A stretch of 64,000 nucleotides of DNA from Eubacterium callanderi (GCF_900142645.1 NZ_FRBP01000001.1:248001-312000), one strand, 5' to 3'. Counted from the stretch's first letter, positions 41,634 to 51,044 are shown. Notes: generated by a model not told the origin, from the letters alone. Translations and numbers: made by a program.

Positions 41634-42341
41634 TTATATCCGTCCGGTCGTATCAAAACGGACCGGTATCTCTGAATCAATTTTAATTATGTTTCCTCTG
41701 ATGACACACCTTAGAGCGCGAACGACCAGCCCCTCTTCAGCTCCCTTTTTAAGAAGTCCTGAAAACAGCGGGTCGGTGGCAATATTGGGCGTAAAAAACT
41801 CAGCGTCCTCTCTTTGTACAACGAAGAGCACACCGGCCTCATAACCTTCTGTATGCGCATGCATGAGTTCTTCCAGGTGTTTACAGCCCCGTTCGGTCGG
41901 GGCGTCTGGAAACATCGCCGCAGCACCAACCACCAGGTTAGCGCTTTTCACTTCGTACAGACAGGGGTGTCCATTCCGCTCAAAAGCCAGATCAAAGCGG
42001 CTTTTGCCGTAGGTCACTTCCCTTTTAAGCTGACAGATATCCGGGGCCTTTTCCATATACTCAAAGGCAAGTGCATTGGCCATGGTCGAGTGTATGCAAA
42101 CCCATGTACTTTTATACCATACTGTCAGTAAAGTAAAATCCGTCTTTCTCTTTGGCGACGGATTAAAGGCCATTTGAACCCGGGCGCCGGGTACGAGAAG
42201 CTCCCGCATCCGGCCGGTATTTGCTACGTGCGCCGTAATTTCACGTGGGGCGCTGTCCGTATCGATCATAACCCGGGCAATAAATCGGTTGGGTCTGGAG
42301 ATGAATTCCCCCTCAACGATGGGGAAGCTGCTCAGCTCCAT
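41634..42341 (-). CDS. sfsA: SfsA-family protein
   Basis: A 235-residue protein, close to the usual family length. Family segments include RFIARV, AHVANTGRMRELLVPGA, FDLAFERNG and LYEVKSANLV; the fold is OB plus a nuclease-like domain. The E. coli member was named for sugar-fermentation stimulation and binds DNA; its real role is unclear. The ATG at 42341 is just after the DUF1292 stop, with AGGA upstream. A longer reading would overlap the previous gene. Confidence 0.88.
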   Translation of the reverse strand: MELSSFPIVEGEFISRPNRFIARVMIDTDSAPREITAHVANTGRMRELLVPGARVQMAFNPSPKRKTDFTLLTVWYKSTWVCIHSTMANALAFEYMEKAPDICQLKREVTYGKSRFDLAFERNGHPCLYEVKSANLVVGAAAMFPDAPTERGCKHLEELMHAHTEGYEAGVLFVVQREDAEFFTPNIATDPLFSGLLKKGAEEGLVVRALRCVIRGNIIKIDSEIPVRFDTTGRI

Positions 42342-42343
42342 TA

Positions 42344-42646
42344 TTATTCCTGATGGTCTCCGCCGCAGCCGCAGCCACAACCGCATTCTTCGTCATCATC
42401 GTCGTCTTCTTCCATGAGCTGTTCGTAGGTCTGCTCGATCAACGCGAATTCTTCTTCGCTTTCGACTGGATACAGGGTTTCTTCGCCATTTTCATCCTCG
42501 CGGATAACAAATGGGAATACATCTTCACTTTCTTCGCTTTCTGCTAAGAGGACATAGGTTTTGTCTTCAATGTCAAAGCTGATAACCAGCTCAAATACGC
42601 GTTCCACACCGTCTTCGTCTAATAATGTAATTTTGTTGTCTTCCAT
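42344..42646 (-). CDS. DUF1292 (YrzB-family) acidic protein with Cys-Gly tail
   Basis: A 100-residue acidic protein of the DUF1292 family (DEDGVERVFELVISFDIEDKTYVLLAE). The family always sits near ruvX/yqgF in Firmicutes, as here; function is unknown. The C-terminus is unusual: DDDDDEECGCGCGCGG, an alternating Cys-Gly run after an Asp run, which could bind metal. Confidence 0.88.
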   Translation of the reverse strand: MEDNKITLLDEDGVERVFELVISFDIEDKTYVLLAESEESEDVFPFVIREDENGEETLYPVESEEEFALIEQTYEQLMEEDDDDDEECGCGCGCGGDHQE

Positions 42647-42711
42647 GTTTAAATACCTCGTTTTCTTTAAATTTAGTTTATATTATTATGCTTAATTCAG
42701 CTTTAATATCC

Positions 42712-43140
42712 TTAGTTTGTGTTCTCACCGCTGTCCAGATAAACCTGCAGGATCATCTGGGCCGCCAGGGTATCAATGTATTCTTTTCGTTTTTCACGCC
42801 GTACCCCGCCTTCAATCAAAACCCGTTCGGAGGCTTTTGAAGTCAGTCTTTCGTCAATATAGACGACCTCCAGGTTTAGACGTTTTTTTAAGAACTGACA
42901 GAAGTTGCGTGTCTTGCGGGCCTGGGCGGTTTCATTTCCTTCCATGTCCTTGGGCAGTCCGGATACCAGGGTGGTCACGTTAAACTGCTCCACAACATCT
43001 GTGAAAAAGGCCAAATCGTCGTCCCGTGTTCCGCGTTTCCAGGTTCTGTAACCCTGGGCGGTTATGCCCAACGGGTCGCTGACTGCGATACCAATATATT
43101 TATCCCCGACGTCTAGGCCGAGTAAGCGTTCTGTTGCCAT
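42712..43140 (-). CDS. ruvX: RuvX/YqgF, putative Holliday-junction resolvase / pre-16S rRNA nuclease
   Basis: A 142-residue RNase H-fold protein: LLGLDVGDKYIGIAVSDPLG supplies the first catalytic Asp, LVSGLPKDMEG and YIDERLTS the others. The family matures the 16S rRNA 5' end and may resolve junctions. The ATG at 43140 begins MATERLLGLDVG; the longer reading enters the previous gene. It lies in the conserved alaS-ireB-ruvX-DUF1292 block. Confidence 0.9.
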   Translation of the reverse strand: MATERLLGLDVGDKYIGIAVSDPLGITAQGYRTWKRGTRDDDLAFFTDVVEQFNVTTLVSGLPKDMEGNETAQARKTRNFCQFLKKRLNLEVVYIDERLTSKASERVLIEGGVRREKRKEYIDTLAAQMILQVYLDSGENTN

Positions 43141-43187
43141 AAATTTTTCTCTTTCTAGTTTTATACCCAAAGTCATCCGTTTCAATA

Positions 43188-44135
43188 CTAAATGACTTTT
43201 ATGCAAAAAAGCGGGCAATAAGCCGCGCAATAACAGCAGGTCAGACACTTTGAATGGTCCACCTGTGCTTTTCCATTAATAATTGTGAGTGCGTTCTGGC
43301 TGCAATGGGCAGCGCATTCGCCGCAACCCTCGCACCAGTCACTGATATGCAGGCTTTTCTTCGCGCCTGCCACCCGTTTTTCCAACTCTGCTTCAATGGG
43401 CTCTCCGTTTATCCTGGCCACATTGTAGCGTACCTCGTCAACGGATTGCATGCCAAAGGCAATGGCGTCCAGGGTTTCCAGTCCGAGGATATAGTCGAAA
43501 CAGGCTTCTTTGCTGGCCAGCAGATTGCCGCCACCCAAGGGCTTCATGCCAAAAACGCCTTTTCCAGCCTGTTTGGCCTTCAGAATTGCGGCTTCCATGT
43601 CCTCACGGCTTCCATCCTCGATGCCAATACCCGTTAGGTTAATGAGGGGAAAAACCACCTCGATCTCGTTAAAGTCCGCAGCGTCCCGCACGCCCTCAAC
43701 CCTGTGGGTCGAAATGCCAAAGGCGCGGATCACGCCTTTCTCTTTCATTTTCAGAAGATACTCAATGGCTTCCCAGTGGCCTTCAAAGGTCAGGCGGCTC
43801 TCCTGCTCATGCAGCATATAAATATCGACGTAGTCCCGTCCAAGCTCACGCAAAGCTCTGTCCAGGCTTTTAGCCACGCCCTCGGCCGAATAATCATAGG
43901 ATTTGGTACAGATGACCAGATCCTTTTTAATTTCCAAGGCCTGCTTGAGATAAGGGTAGCAATTATAGAGATCGGCCGTATCAAAAAAATTGATTCCGGC
44001 TTCCAGAGCCGCTTCAATAATCGGGCGGCTTTCTTCAAGTGTTTTGTTTTTCTGCAGCGGGCCAATGGTCAGGCTTCCAAAGCAGAGCCTTGAAACCTCG
44101 ATCCCCGTCTGTCCCAGTTTACGGTATTCCATCAT
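43188..44135 (-). CDS. Aldo/keto reductase with C-terminal ferredoxin domain
   Basis: A 315-residue protein. The AKR barrel (about 1-255) has the expected tetrad Asp and Tyr in FFDTADLYNCY, Lys in ICTKSYD and His in YMLHEQES. The last 50 residues carry two 4Fe-4S motifs (CEGCGECAAHC and CLTCCYCAAYC). Such fusions occur in clostridia and may couple NAD(P)H and ferredoxin; the substrate is unknown. It interrupts the otherwise conserved ireB-ruvX pair. The ATG at 44135 has AGGA 8 nt upstream. Confidence 0.86.
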   Translation of the reverse strand: MMEYRKLGQTGIEVSRLCFGSLTIGPLQKNKTLEESRPIIEAALEAGINFFDTADLYNCYPYLKQALEIKKDLVICTKSYDYSAEGVAKSLDRALRELGRDYVDIYMLHEQESRLTFEGHWEAIEYLLKMKEKGVIRAFGISTHRVEGVRDAADFNEIEVVFPLINLTGIGIEDGSREDMEAAILKAKQAGKGVFGMKPLGGGNLLASKEACFDYILGLETLDAIAFGMQSVDEVRYNVARINGEPIEAELEKRVAGAKKSLHISDWCEGCGECAAHCSQNALTIINGKAQVDHSKCLTCCYCAAYCPLFCIKVI

Positions 44136-44203
44136 TCGTCGTTTCCTGTTTATTTCTATTGGAAAAAAGACCCCACGGCTCCCCTTTACAATAGAAATAA
44201 AAA

Positions 44204-44236
44204 GTCTTAGGCAAACTGTTAAAATTCGCCTAAGAC
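44204..44236 (-). terminator. Terminator after ireB
   Basis: Nine-base-pair stem GTCTTAGGC / GCCTAAGAC with a 15-nt loop, then TTTTTATTTC on the minus strand. Confidence 0.8.
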
Positions 44237-44257
44237 CTGTGTTCATCTATAAGCTCG

Positions 44258-44530
44258 TTATTCTTGAATACTGCTCAAATAGCGTTTTACCAGCTCTTCA
44301 AGAAGTTCATCGCGTTCGATTTTCTGGATTAAGTTACGGGCATCATTATGGCTTGTGATATAAGTCGGATCGCCTGACATAACATAACCAACGATTTGAT
44401 TAACGGGATTATATCCTTTTTCGATCAATGCCTTGTTGACTTCCTGCATGACTTCATCAATTGTTTTGGCTTTATCGTTGTTAACGTCAAACAAGATGGT
44501 CCCTCGATCAAATACTGTATTGCTATCCAT
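44258..44530 (-). CDS. ireB: IreB-family regulatory phosphoprotein
   Basis: A 90-residue DUF965/IreB protein ([28 protein letters not shown]...[20 protein letters not shown]), nearly the whole family length. In Enterococcus, IreB is phosphorylated by the Ser/Thr kinase IreK and controls cephalosporin resistance. It follows alaS, as in most Firmicutes. Confidence 0.92.
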   Translation of the reverse strand: MDSNTVFDRGTILFDVNNDKAKTIDEVMQEVNKALIEKGYNPVNQIVGYVMSGDPTYITSHNDARNLIQKIERDELLEELVKRYLSSIQE

Positions 44531-44612
44531 TTTGCCATTCCTCCTCTTTACTGGTCTACGCCTATTTTAACGCAATAACCTTCAAAAGACAAGCTTTTTT
44601 TCTTGAAAACCC

Positions 44613-47252
44613 TTAGTCAAGCTGATTCTTGATAATTTCTTTAGCTTTTTCTAAGGCTTCACCCAGTTTTTCAGGCTTTTTGCCGCCGGCCTGCGCCATA
44701 TCCGGGCGTCCGCCGCCGCCGCCGCCTGCAATCTGCGCTACTTCCTTAATAAGCTTGCCGGCGTGGAAACCCTTGTTCAGAATATCCTTGGTAGCTGTCG
44801 CAATAAAGTTTACCTTTTCCTTGCCCCTGGTACCAAGCAGCACAATGCCGGACCCCATACGGTCTTTGAGCATATCGCTGATATTGCGGAGTTCTTCCAT
44901 ATCCACCCCCTCAACCTCTGCGATGGTGGTCTGTACACCGTCGATGACGGTGACCTTCTGGTGGATATCCATAACCATGTTGCCTGCGAATTTATGCTTA
45001 AGCTCATTGATGACTTTTTCTTTATGCTTGCTCTGTTCTGCCAGCTCGGTGACTTTTTCCAGAAGATGGTCCGGGTTGGTCTTTAAGGCTTCTGCGGTTT
45101 CGAGCAGGGTATCGTCCATCTGTTCAACATGATGGACGGCGTTCATGCCTGTGGCGGCTTCGATACGACGGATGCCGGCTGCGACACCAGTTTCGCTCAA
45201 AATTTTAAACATGCCAACCTGGGCGGAGTTTGTGATATGGCAGCCACCGCAAAGCTCTATGCTGAAATCTCCAACCTTAACAACGCGGACAACCTCGCCG
45301 TATTTTTCACCGAAAAGGGCCATTGCGCCCATGGAGCGGGCATCGTCGATACTGGTTTCAAAAATGGCGACATCCATGGCTTCCAGAATCGCCTTATTGA
45401 CAATTTCCTCTACCTGGCGTTTTTCTTCATGGGTCATTGGCTGGAAGTGGTTAAAGTCAAAACGCAGACGATCTGGCGATACAAAGGAACCTGCCTGTTC
45501 AACATGGTCGCCCAGTACCTGCTTTAATGCTTTCTGGAGCAGATGGGTAGAAGTGTGGTTTCTCTGGGTAGCAGCTCGCAGCTCGCGGTTGACTTTTGTC
45601 GTAACCTCTTCGCCCATTTTAAAGGTTCCGGAAACCACCTTACCATAGTGGATATGACGGCTCAGGCTGCCTTTTTTACAGTCTGTCACCTCGATCACCC
45701 GGTCACCGGAGACAATCTGGCCTTTATCGCCAACCTGTCCGCCACTCTCAGCGTAGAAGGAGGTTTTATCCAGCAGAACCAGGACGTCCTCGCCGGCGTG
45801 CACCTCACTCACCAGCTCTTCGCCGGAGATCAGGCCTATAATTTTCCCGTTTGCTTCCAGATTTTCATAACCCACGAATTCAACCAGCGCGTCTGGTCCC
45901 AATGGGTTAAAGGGATCGTCTGCCCAGACGGCAAGCTCGCTCTCTGCACGGGCCTTGCGGGCACGTTCGCGCTGTTCCTGCATGGCTTCTTCAAATTCAC
46001 TGGCGATCAGTGTCAGGCCGCGTTCCTCTACGATTTCCTTGGTCAGGTCATAGGGGAAGCCGTAGGTATCGTATAATTTAAAGGCACCTTGCCCCGGGAA
46101 TACCTTTTCTTCCTGCTCAATCAGGCTGTCCAGCTCTTTTTCGAGCAGGCTCAGTCCCTGATCAATGGTTTCTTTAAACCGTTCTTCTTCAATGCGGATC
46201 AGCTTTTGAATGTAATCCTGCTTTTCTGCCAGCTCCGGATAGGCGTCGGCAGAGACACGAACCACTTCCTTGGCCACGTCGTAAAGGAAAAGCTCCTGCA
46301 TTCCAAGCAGCTTGCCGTGGCGGGCAGCACGTCTTAAAAGACGTCTCAGGACATAACCACGCCCTTCGTTGCCTGGCATAACGCCGTCGGCAATCATAAA
46401 GGTAACACTGCGGACATGATCGGTAATAACGCGGATGGAAACATCGTCCTGGGCGTTTTCGCCGTATTTTACACCGGCTTTTTTACAGATATAATTCAGG
46501 ATATGGCCGATGGTATCAATCTCGAAGATATTGTCAACACCCTGCATAATGGTGGCCAGACGTTCGAGACCCATACCGGTGTCGATATTCGGGTTTGCCA
46601 GCGGATTGTAGTTGCCTTCCTCGTCCTTGTCAAACTGGGTAAATACCAGATTCCAGAACTCAACATAACGGTCACACTCACAGCCTGGAGCGCAGTCTGG
46701 GCTGCCGCAGCCGTATTCTTCCCCTCGGTCATAGTAAAGCTCGGAGCAGGGGCCGCATGGTCCCAGTCCATGTTCCCAGAAATTGTCTTCTTTTCCGAGA
46801 CGCACAATCCGCTCTTCCGGCACGCCGATTTCGTCATGCCAGATATCATGGGCTTCTTCATCATCTAAATAGATGGAGACATAAATTTTTTCTGGATCCA
46901 TTTCCATGACCTCGGTGCAGAATTCCCACGCCCATGGAATGGCTTCTTTTTTAAAGTAATCTCCAAAGGAAAAGTTGCCGAGCATTTCAAAGAAGGTACC
47001 ATGACGGGCTGTCTTGCCGACATTTTCAATGTCTGGGGTACGGATACACTTCTGGCAGGTGGTTACCCGTTTTCTCGGCGGAATCTCATCGCCTGTAAAG
47101 TAAGGCTTCATCGGGGCCATCCCGGAGTTGATCAAAAGCAGACTCTTGTCATTGATCGGCACCAGTGGAAAGCTTTTTAATCTTAAATGTCCTTTGCTCT
47201 CAAAGAACGCTAAAAACTTTTCACGAATTTCGTTTAAACCTAAAGGTTGCAT
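44613..47252 (-). CDS. alaS: Alanyl-tRNA synthetase
   Basis: An 879-residue class II synthetase. The catalytic domain begins MQPLGLNEIREKFLAFF; the editing domain has RNHTSTHLLQ and CGGCHITNS with the zinc/His-Cys set; the C-terminal DHHA1-type domain has GGGGGGRPDMAQAGG. It charges tRNA-Ala and clears Ser or Gly mischarges. The ATG at 47252 has AAGGGAG 9 nt upstream; longer readings run into the T-box leader. Expression is controlled by that leader. Confidence 0.97.
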   Translation of the reverse strand: MQPLGLNEIREKFLAFFESKGHLRLKSFPLVPINDKSLLLINSGMAPMKPYFTGDEIPPRKRVTTCQKCIRTPDIENVGKTARHGTFFEMLGNFSFGDYFKKEAIPWAWEFCTEVMEMDPEKIYVSIYLDDEEAHDIWHDEIGVPEERIVRLGKEDNFWEHGLGPCGPCSELYYDRGEEYGCGSPDCAPGCECDRYVEFWNLVFTQFDKDEEGNYNPLANPNIDTGMGLERLATIMQGVDNIFEIDTIGHILNYICKKAGVKYGENAQDDVSIRVITDHVRSVTFMIADGVMPGNEGRGYVLRRLLRRAARHGKLLGMQELFLYDVAKEVVRVSADAYPELAEKQDYIQKLIRIEEERFKETIDQGLSLLEKELDSLIEQEEKVFPGQGAFKLYDTYGFPYDLTKEIVEERGLTLIASEFEEAMQEQRERARKARAESELAVWADDPFNPLGPDALVEFVGYENLEANGKIIGLISGEELVSEVHAGEDVLVLLDKTSFYAESGGQVGDKGQIVSGDRVIEVTDCKKGSLSRHIHYGKVVSGTFKMGEEVTTKVNRELRAATQRNHTSTHLLQKALKQVLGDHVEQAGSFVSPDRLRFDFNHFQPMTHEEKRQVEEIVNKAILEAMDVAIFETSIDDARSMGAMALFGEKYGEVVRVVKVGDFSIELCGGCHITNSAQVGMFKILSETGVAAGIRRIEAATGMNAVHHVEQMDDTLLETAEALKTNPDHLLEKVTELAEQSKHKEKVINELKHKFAGNMVMDIHQKVTVIDGVQTTIAEVEGVDMEELRNISDMLKDRMGSGIVLLGTRGKEKVNFIATATKDILNKGFHAGKLIKEVAQIAGGGGGGRPDMAQAGGKKPEKLGEALEKAKEIIKNQLD

Positions 47253-47316
47253 GTCTTTATTCTCCCTTTTATGAATTTGTTTTAGTTTATAATTGATGCT
47301 TTGAGTAAAAAAATAA

Positions 47317-47561
47317 AACTCCGCCCCTGTAAACAGGGACGAAGTTGTTTTCCGCGGTACCACCCAAATTAGCAAAGCAGCGCTTTGCTCACTCAAACAG
47401 ATAACGGTCTGTCAGCCGTCGGTTCTTACACTCTTCTGATTTCAGAACCGCTGCTCAAATGGGGCGGCCTTATCACTTCCATGGAAACTCGCACCAGCCG
47501 TCCCCTCTCTGAATGGTCTGTCATAAGGTTGTCATTCTCATTGCATTCATATTTACCTAAC
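47317..47561 (-). promoter_or_regulatory. T-box riboswitch leader of alaS
   Basis: The minus strand carries the T-box sequence TGGGTGGTACCGCGGAA (47366-47350), followed by a terminator stem (47345-47317, ACUUCGUCCCUG with CAGGGGCGGAGU) and a U-rich tail. Upstream lies about 190 nt of leader with paired CCTTAT/ATAAGG segments that fit stem I. Uncharged tRNA-Ala should stabilise the antiterminator. I could not place the Ala specifier codon with certainty. The rest of the 374-bp space 47253-47626 is the promoter. Confidence 0.9.
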
Positions 47562-47567
47562 ATTCAA

Positions 47568-47596
47568 ATTATATGTAATGTTTTCGCTTTTGTCAA
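47568..47596 (-). promoter_or_regulatory. Consensus promoter of alaS
   Basis: Minus strand TTGACA (47596-47591), a 17-nt spacer and TATAAT (47573-47568), both perfect. The transcript would start near 47561, giving a leader of about 308 nt. Confidence 0.9.
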
Positions 47597-47626
47597 GTCT
47601 TATTACGAATTGCTTTTAACATCCTT

Positions 47627-48694
47627 TTACCTGAGCATTTCGCCCTTGGAGGACGCAAACCCCGCGATTAAATACTTCATGACGACTTTGACGGTCCCCA
47701 TGATCGGCACTGCCAGGATCATGCCCAGGCCGCCAAACATGGCGCCGAAGAAAAAAATGGAAAAAATAATGATGACCGGATGCAGGCCAACGTTGCCAGA
47801 CATAAGTGCCGGCGCAAGCAGATTGCCGCATACCACCTGGACAATGGCCATCCAGATCAGGATATAAACCATCTGTATCGGGCTTGACAGCAGCGCCATA
47901 ATGCAGATGACGACCATGCCCACTGCCGGGCCAAAATAAGGGATCATGGTCGTAACGCCTGCAATCACACCGATAACCGGCGCGTAGGGCAGCCCCATAA
48001 AGTAAGCGCCCACTCCGGTCAGAATCCCGGCGATAATGGACATGAGCCCCTGCCCGCGGATAAAGCCGCCGATAACCATGTCGATGTCATAAAACATTTT
48101 TTTTACCTGATTTCTGGCGTCAATGGGTACCAGGTACATAAGAGACTGGGTAAACAGCTCTTTGTCCAGTAAAAGGAAAATGGTGACCAGCGGCACGATA
48201 ATAATGTTCATCAGCTGCCCGCTGTTGGCGATAATGGCGTTCGACAGTCCCTGCAGCATGCCGCCAAACATTCCGGCCACCTGGGACAGGCTCTGCTCAA
48301 GATTAAAATACTTCGACATGTCCGAATCATTGTATTTTTGGATAAATTCGGAAATCTGCCCGCTGTAATTCTGCAAATCCTGGAGCATTGATGGAATGTT
48401 TGTCACCATCTGCGCAATGTTGCTGATCAGGCTGGGTACAAAGCTCATAAAAACACCGAACAAAATCAAAAGGACGATGACACAGACAAAAAGGACAGAG
48501 AGTCCGCGTCCAAAGCCACGGCGTTCAAAAATTTTAACCAGAGGGTTTAGGAGATAGGCCAAAATAATGGCGATAAAAAATGGCATGAACATCCCCGAAA
48601 AGGTGGGCCACAAAAATATTGCGAAGAGGATACAGATCAGGACTACAATGGTATTGACAATCAAAATGCGTTTTTTATCCGGTGATATTTTCAT
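47627..48694 (-). CDS. AI-2E-family transporter (PerM-like), first copy
   Basis: A 355-residue membrane protein of the AI-2E/PerM family with about eight helices. The conserved end of the family is seen as YAPVIGVIAGVTTMIPYFGPAVGMV and GGLGMILAVPIMGTVKVV. Members export small molecules or move ions; the name does not prove autoinducer transport. It overlaps the PRC-barrel gene by 20 bp with GGGGGAGGA upstream of its ATG, so the pair is one operon. Confidence 0.88.
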   Translation of the reverse strand: MKISPDKKRILIVNTIVVLICILFAIFLWPTFSGMFMPFFIAIILAYLLNPLVKIFERRGFGRGLSVLFVCVIVLLILFGVFMSFVPSLISNIAQMVTNIPSMLQDLQNYSGQISEFIQKYNDSDMSKYFNLEQSLSQVAGMFGGMLQGLSNAIIANSGQLMNIIIVPLVTIFLLLDKELFTQSLMYLVPIDARNQVKKMFYDIDMVIGGFIRGQGLMSIIAGILTGVGAYFMGLPYAPVIGVIAGVTTMIPYFGPAVGMVVICIMALLSSPIQMVYILIWMAIVQVVCGNLLAPALMSGNVGLHPVIIIFSIFFFGAMFGGLGMILAVPIMGTVKVVMKYLIAGFASSKGEMLR

Positions 48695-49220
48695 GATGTT
48701 CCTCCCCCAAAACCTTTTCTAGGATACCGCCCTCACGGTGTGTCTGTTCCATCTCCAGCATATCCTTGTCATAATTCAAACTTTTATCGCGGTATTCCAT
48801 GCGTTCGGCATCCACAAGGCTGTAGCCGTAGTCAAGATCGTCAAAAAAACTGCGGGACAAATCGTATTCCTGAACCTTAAAATCCTTTGAAACCGTTGCG
48901 TCCGCTACCTTGGCAAAACGCTTGCCATCCACATCCTTTACCGGTGTGTTCACAAGGGAGTAGCTCTCCTCCAGCCGCGCTTTCATTTCCTTTGCGGAGA
49001 GCTTGGTGATGGCCTTATCTCCGCCAAGTGTTACGTGGTCATAATCCACCTCGATGATATCCGAAGGAAAAATAATCTGGGCTTTGCTGAACAGGCCGCC
49101 CTCCGAGAGAACCAGGCAGTCAATTTTATGGTCACGGACTCTTATGTCGCGCACAAGCCCCCGTAGCCGTGTGTCGTTTTCAAAAAACACCTGGGTGTTT
49201 AATAAATTACTGGCTTTCAT
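48675..49220 (-). CDS. PRC-barrel domain protein
   Basis: A 181-residue soluble protein with two PRC-barrel-like halves: ASNLLNTQVFFENDTRLRGLVRDI and YSLVNTPVKDVDGKRFAKVADATV. PRC barrels bind proteins or RNA in ribosome maturation and photosynthetic reaction centres. The second half ends in an acidic tail. Its start has an extended -10 promoter (49266-49271) upstream. Overlap with the transporter gene suggests a joint role. Confidence 0.82.
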   Translation of the reverse strand: MKASNLLNTQVFFENDTRLRGLVRDIRVRDHKIDCLVLSEGGLFSKAQIIFPSDIIEVDYDHVTLGGDKAITKLSAKEMKARLEESYSLVNTPVKDVDGKRFAKVADATVSKDFKVQEYDLSRSFFDDLDYGYSLVDAERMEYRDKSLNYDKDMLEMEQTHREGGILEKVLGEEHHENITG

Positions 49221-49265
49221 CTTTTCACCTTTCTACATAAACTTAATATTTCTGTTGATGGCTTT

Positions 49266-49271
49266 ATTATA
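49266..49271 (-). promoter_or_regulatory. Extended -10 promoter of the PRC-barrel / AI-2E operon
   Basis: Minus strand TGCTATAAT, about 45 nt before the ATG; no good -35. Confidence 0.5.
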
Positions 49272-49329
49272 GCACATCCGCTTACACAGTGTCTTGAAAG
49301 AATACTCAAGAATTCTTCAAATCGGCAGG

Positions 49330-50517
49330 TCACTCTTCTTTCTTCAAAAGCTTTTGCGGGTCTACGTGTCTCTGGCTCAGACGGCGGTTGACCGTTTCGC
49401 CGGTCAGTGTATAGAGCACTGAAAAGAGCGGGATCATCACAATGATGCCCAGAATGCCGAAAGCACCTCCGCCAATGGTGACCGCGGCCAGAATCCAAAG
49501 CGGAGACAATCCAATGGAGCTGCCCACTACATGCGGATAGATCAGATTCCCCTCGACATGCTGTACGATGAAGCAGGCGACCACAAAAATCAATGCTTTG
49601 ACCGGGCTCAGAGTCAAAATGAGAAACGCTCCCAGACAGCAGGCCACAATGGCCCCAAAGACAGGGATCAGCGAAAACAGGCCGATCAATACCGCAATGG
49701 TCAGAGCATAGGGCATCTGCAAAATTGACAGTATGATGGTATAAATAACGGTTAAAATCAAAGCCTCGATACACTGGCCTGAAACAAAATGACTGAAAGT
49801 CTCCTGGGTGAGGCTGGCAATTTCCAAAAGCCGGTCAACACGCTTTTCTGGCAGGTAGGCGTACAAAAGCTTTCTGGTTTGAAGCCCCAGCCTTTCTTTC
49901 TGGAACAAAAGGTAAACCGCCACCACAAGGCCGATCACCGTATGAAAAACGCCGCCTGCTACCGAGGCTGCAACGTTCAGCGTTGTGTTTAAAAATCCCG
50001 CAGCGCCGCCCCTGAAAAAGGAAAACAGGTTTTTGCTGAGCATATCCCAGTTCAGGCTTTCAAGTCCTCCGGTATCCAGCTTTTGTATAAAGACAGAAGC
50101 TTCCGAGTGCTCGCCGAGAATACGTGACGCCCAGCTCTGAAAGCTCTCAAGAACCGACGGAAAGCTTCTGGCAAAAAGTAAAACAGCGTTTACCAGCTCT
50201 GGAAGCACAAGAAAAACGACCAGGGCCATAATACCGATAAGAATTAAAAACGCCGCCAGAATACTCAGAGGCCTCCGCAGCCTTTGGACCCGCTTTCCCT
50301 TTAGCCACCTTTTTGTAAACAGCCGCCTTTCCATCAGGCTCATGGGGATATTTAGGACAAAGGCAATGCCGGCGCCAATTATAAAAGGTGAGACCAGGCT
50401 TATAATTCCTAGAAACATCCCCCACACCGCATCAATATTCTTAAGCCCTGCCCATAAAACCAGTGCCAGGACAATCATCCCGATTATGGCCTGCTTTGTT
50501 TTTCGATTCATCTCCAC
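49330..50517 (-). CDS. AI-2E-family transporter, second copy
   Basis: A 395-residue member of the same family as the protein encoded at 47627-48694, with the typical end PYALTIAVLIGLFSLIPVFGAIVACCLGA and GGGAFGILGIIVMIPLFSVLY. Sequence similarity to the first copy is limited to the family core, so they are old paralogues. The start is GTG with AGAGGG 7 nt upstream; an ATG two codons later is possible. Confidence 0.87.
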   Translation of the reverse strand: MEMNRKTKQAIIGMIVLALVLWAGLKNIDAVWGMFLGIISLVSPFIIGAGIAFVLNIPMSLMERRLFTKRWLKGKRVQRLRRPLSILAAFLILIGIMALVVFLVLPELVNAVLLFARSFPSVLESFQSWASRILGEHSEASVFIQKLDTGGLESLNWDMLSKNLFSFFRGGAAGFLNTTLNVAASVAGGVFHTVIGLVVAVYLLFQKERLGLQTRKLLYAYLPEKRVDRLLEIASLTQETFSHFVSGQCIEALILTVIYTIILSILQMPYALTIAVLIGLFSLIPVFGAIVACCLGAFLILTLSPVKALIFVVACFIVQHVEGNLIYPHVVGSSIGLSPLWILAAVTIGGGAFGILGIIVMIPLFSVLYTLTGETVNRRLSQRHVDPQKLLKKEE

Positions 50518-50624
50518 TATCTCGCCCTCTTTCTTTTACTGAATCTTGTGTCATTACGAGTTGCTTATTTTTTAATACCCTTTTTTAAAGTCCTGCCAAC
50601 AAAAGGATTCCTCATAAATAAAAA

Positions 50625-50650
50625 AACGCCTTTCATGATTGAAAAGCGTT
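50625..50650 (-). terminator. Terminator of the isc operon
   Basis: Minus-strand stem AACGCUUUUCA / UGAAAGGCGUU (one G-U) followed by seven U-class bases (TTTTTTATTT). Confidence 0.8.
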
Positions 50651-50663
50651 TCTGATCACAGGT

Positions 50664-51044
50664 TTATGCATTGTGCTTTGATTTGTAATCCTCAATGGCT
50701 GCCTGAATGGCTTCGGCTGCTAAAACAGAGCAGTGGATTTTTTCAGTCGGAAGTCCTCCGAGAGCTTCCACTACTTCTGAGTTTTTCAGAGCAGCGGCTT
50801 CTTCAAGGGTTTTACCCTTAATCATTTCTGTGGCCATACTGCTGGTCGCAATGGCAGCACCGCAGCCAAAGGTCTTGAAACTGGCATCCTCAACAATGCC
50901 GTCATCACTTATTTTTAAATACATTTTCATAATATCGCCGCAGGCGGGACTGCCTACCTGGCCGATTCCGTTAGCGTCTTCCATTTCGCCCACGTTTTTA
51001 GGGTTTTGGAAGTTTTCCATTACTTTATCTGTATATTCCATCAT
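50664..51044 (-). CDS. iscU: Iron-sulfur cluster scaffold protein (IscU/NifU N-terminal type)
   Basis: A 126-residue NifU-N/IscU protein. The three ligand cysteines lie in GSPACGDIMKMYL, KTFGCGAAIATSS and KIHCSVLAAEA. It assembles Fe-S clusters using sulfur from the cysteine desulfurase encoded just before it. Two Met codons in a row open the frame; either may be used. It is the last gene of the iscR-iscS-iscU operon. Confidence 0.93.
   Translation of the reverse strand: MMEYTDKVMENFQNPKNVGEMEDANGIGQVGSPACGDIMKMYLKISDDGIVEDASFKTFGCGAAIATSSMATEMIKGKTLEEAAALKNSEVVEALGGLPTEKIHCSVLAAEAIQAAIEDYKSKHNA

Noticed and set aside
49217-49774. 185-residue minus-strand open frame
   Set aside because: It is out of frame inside the second AI-2E-family gene and lacks its own ribosome site.
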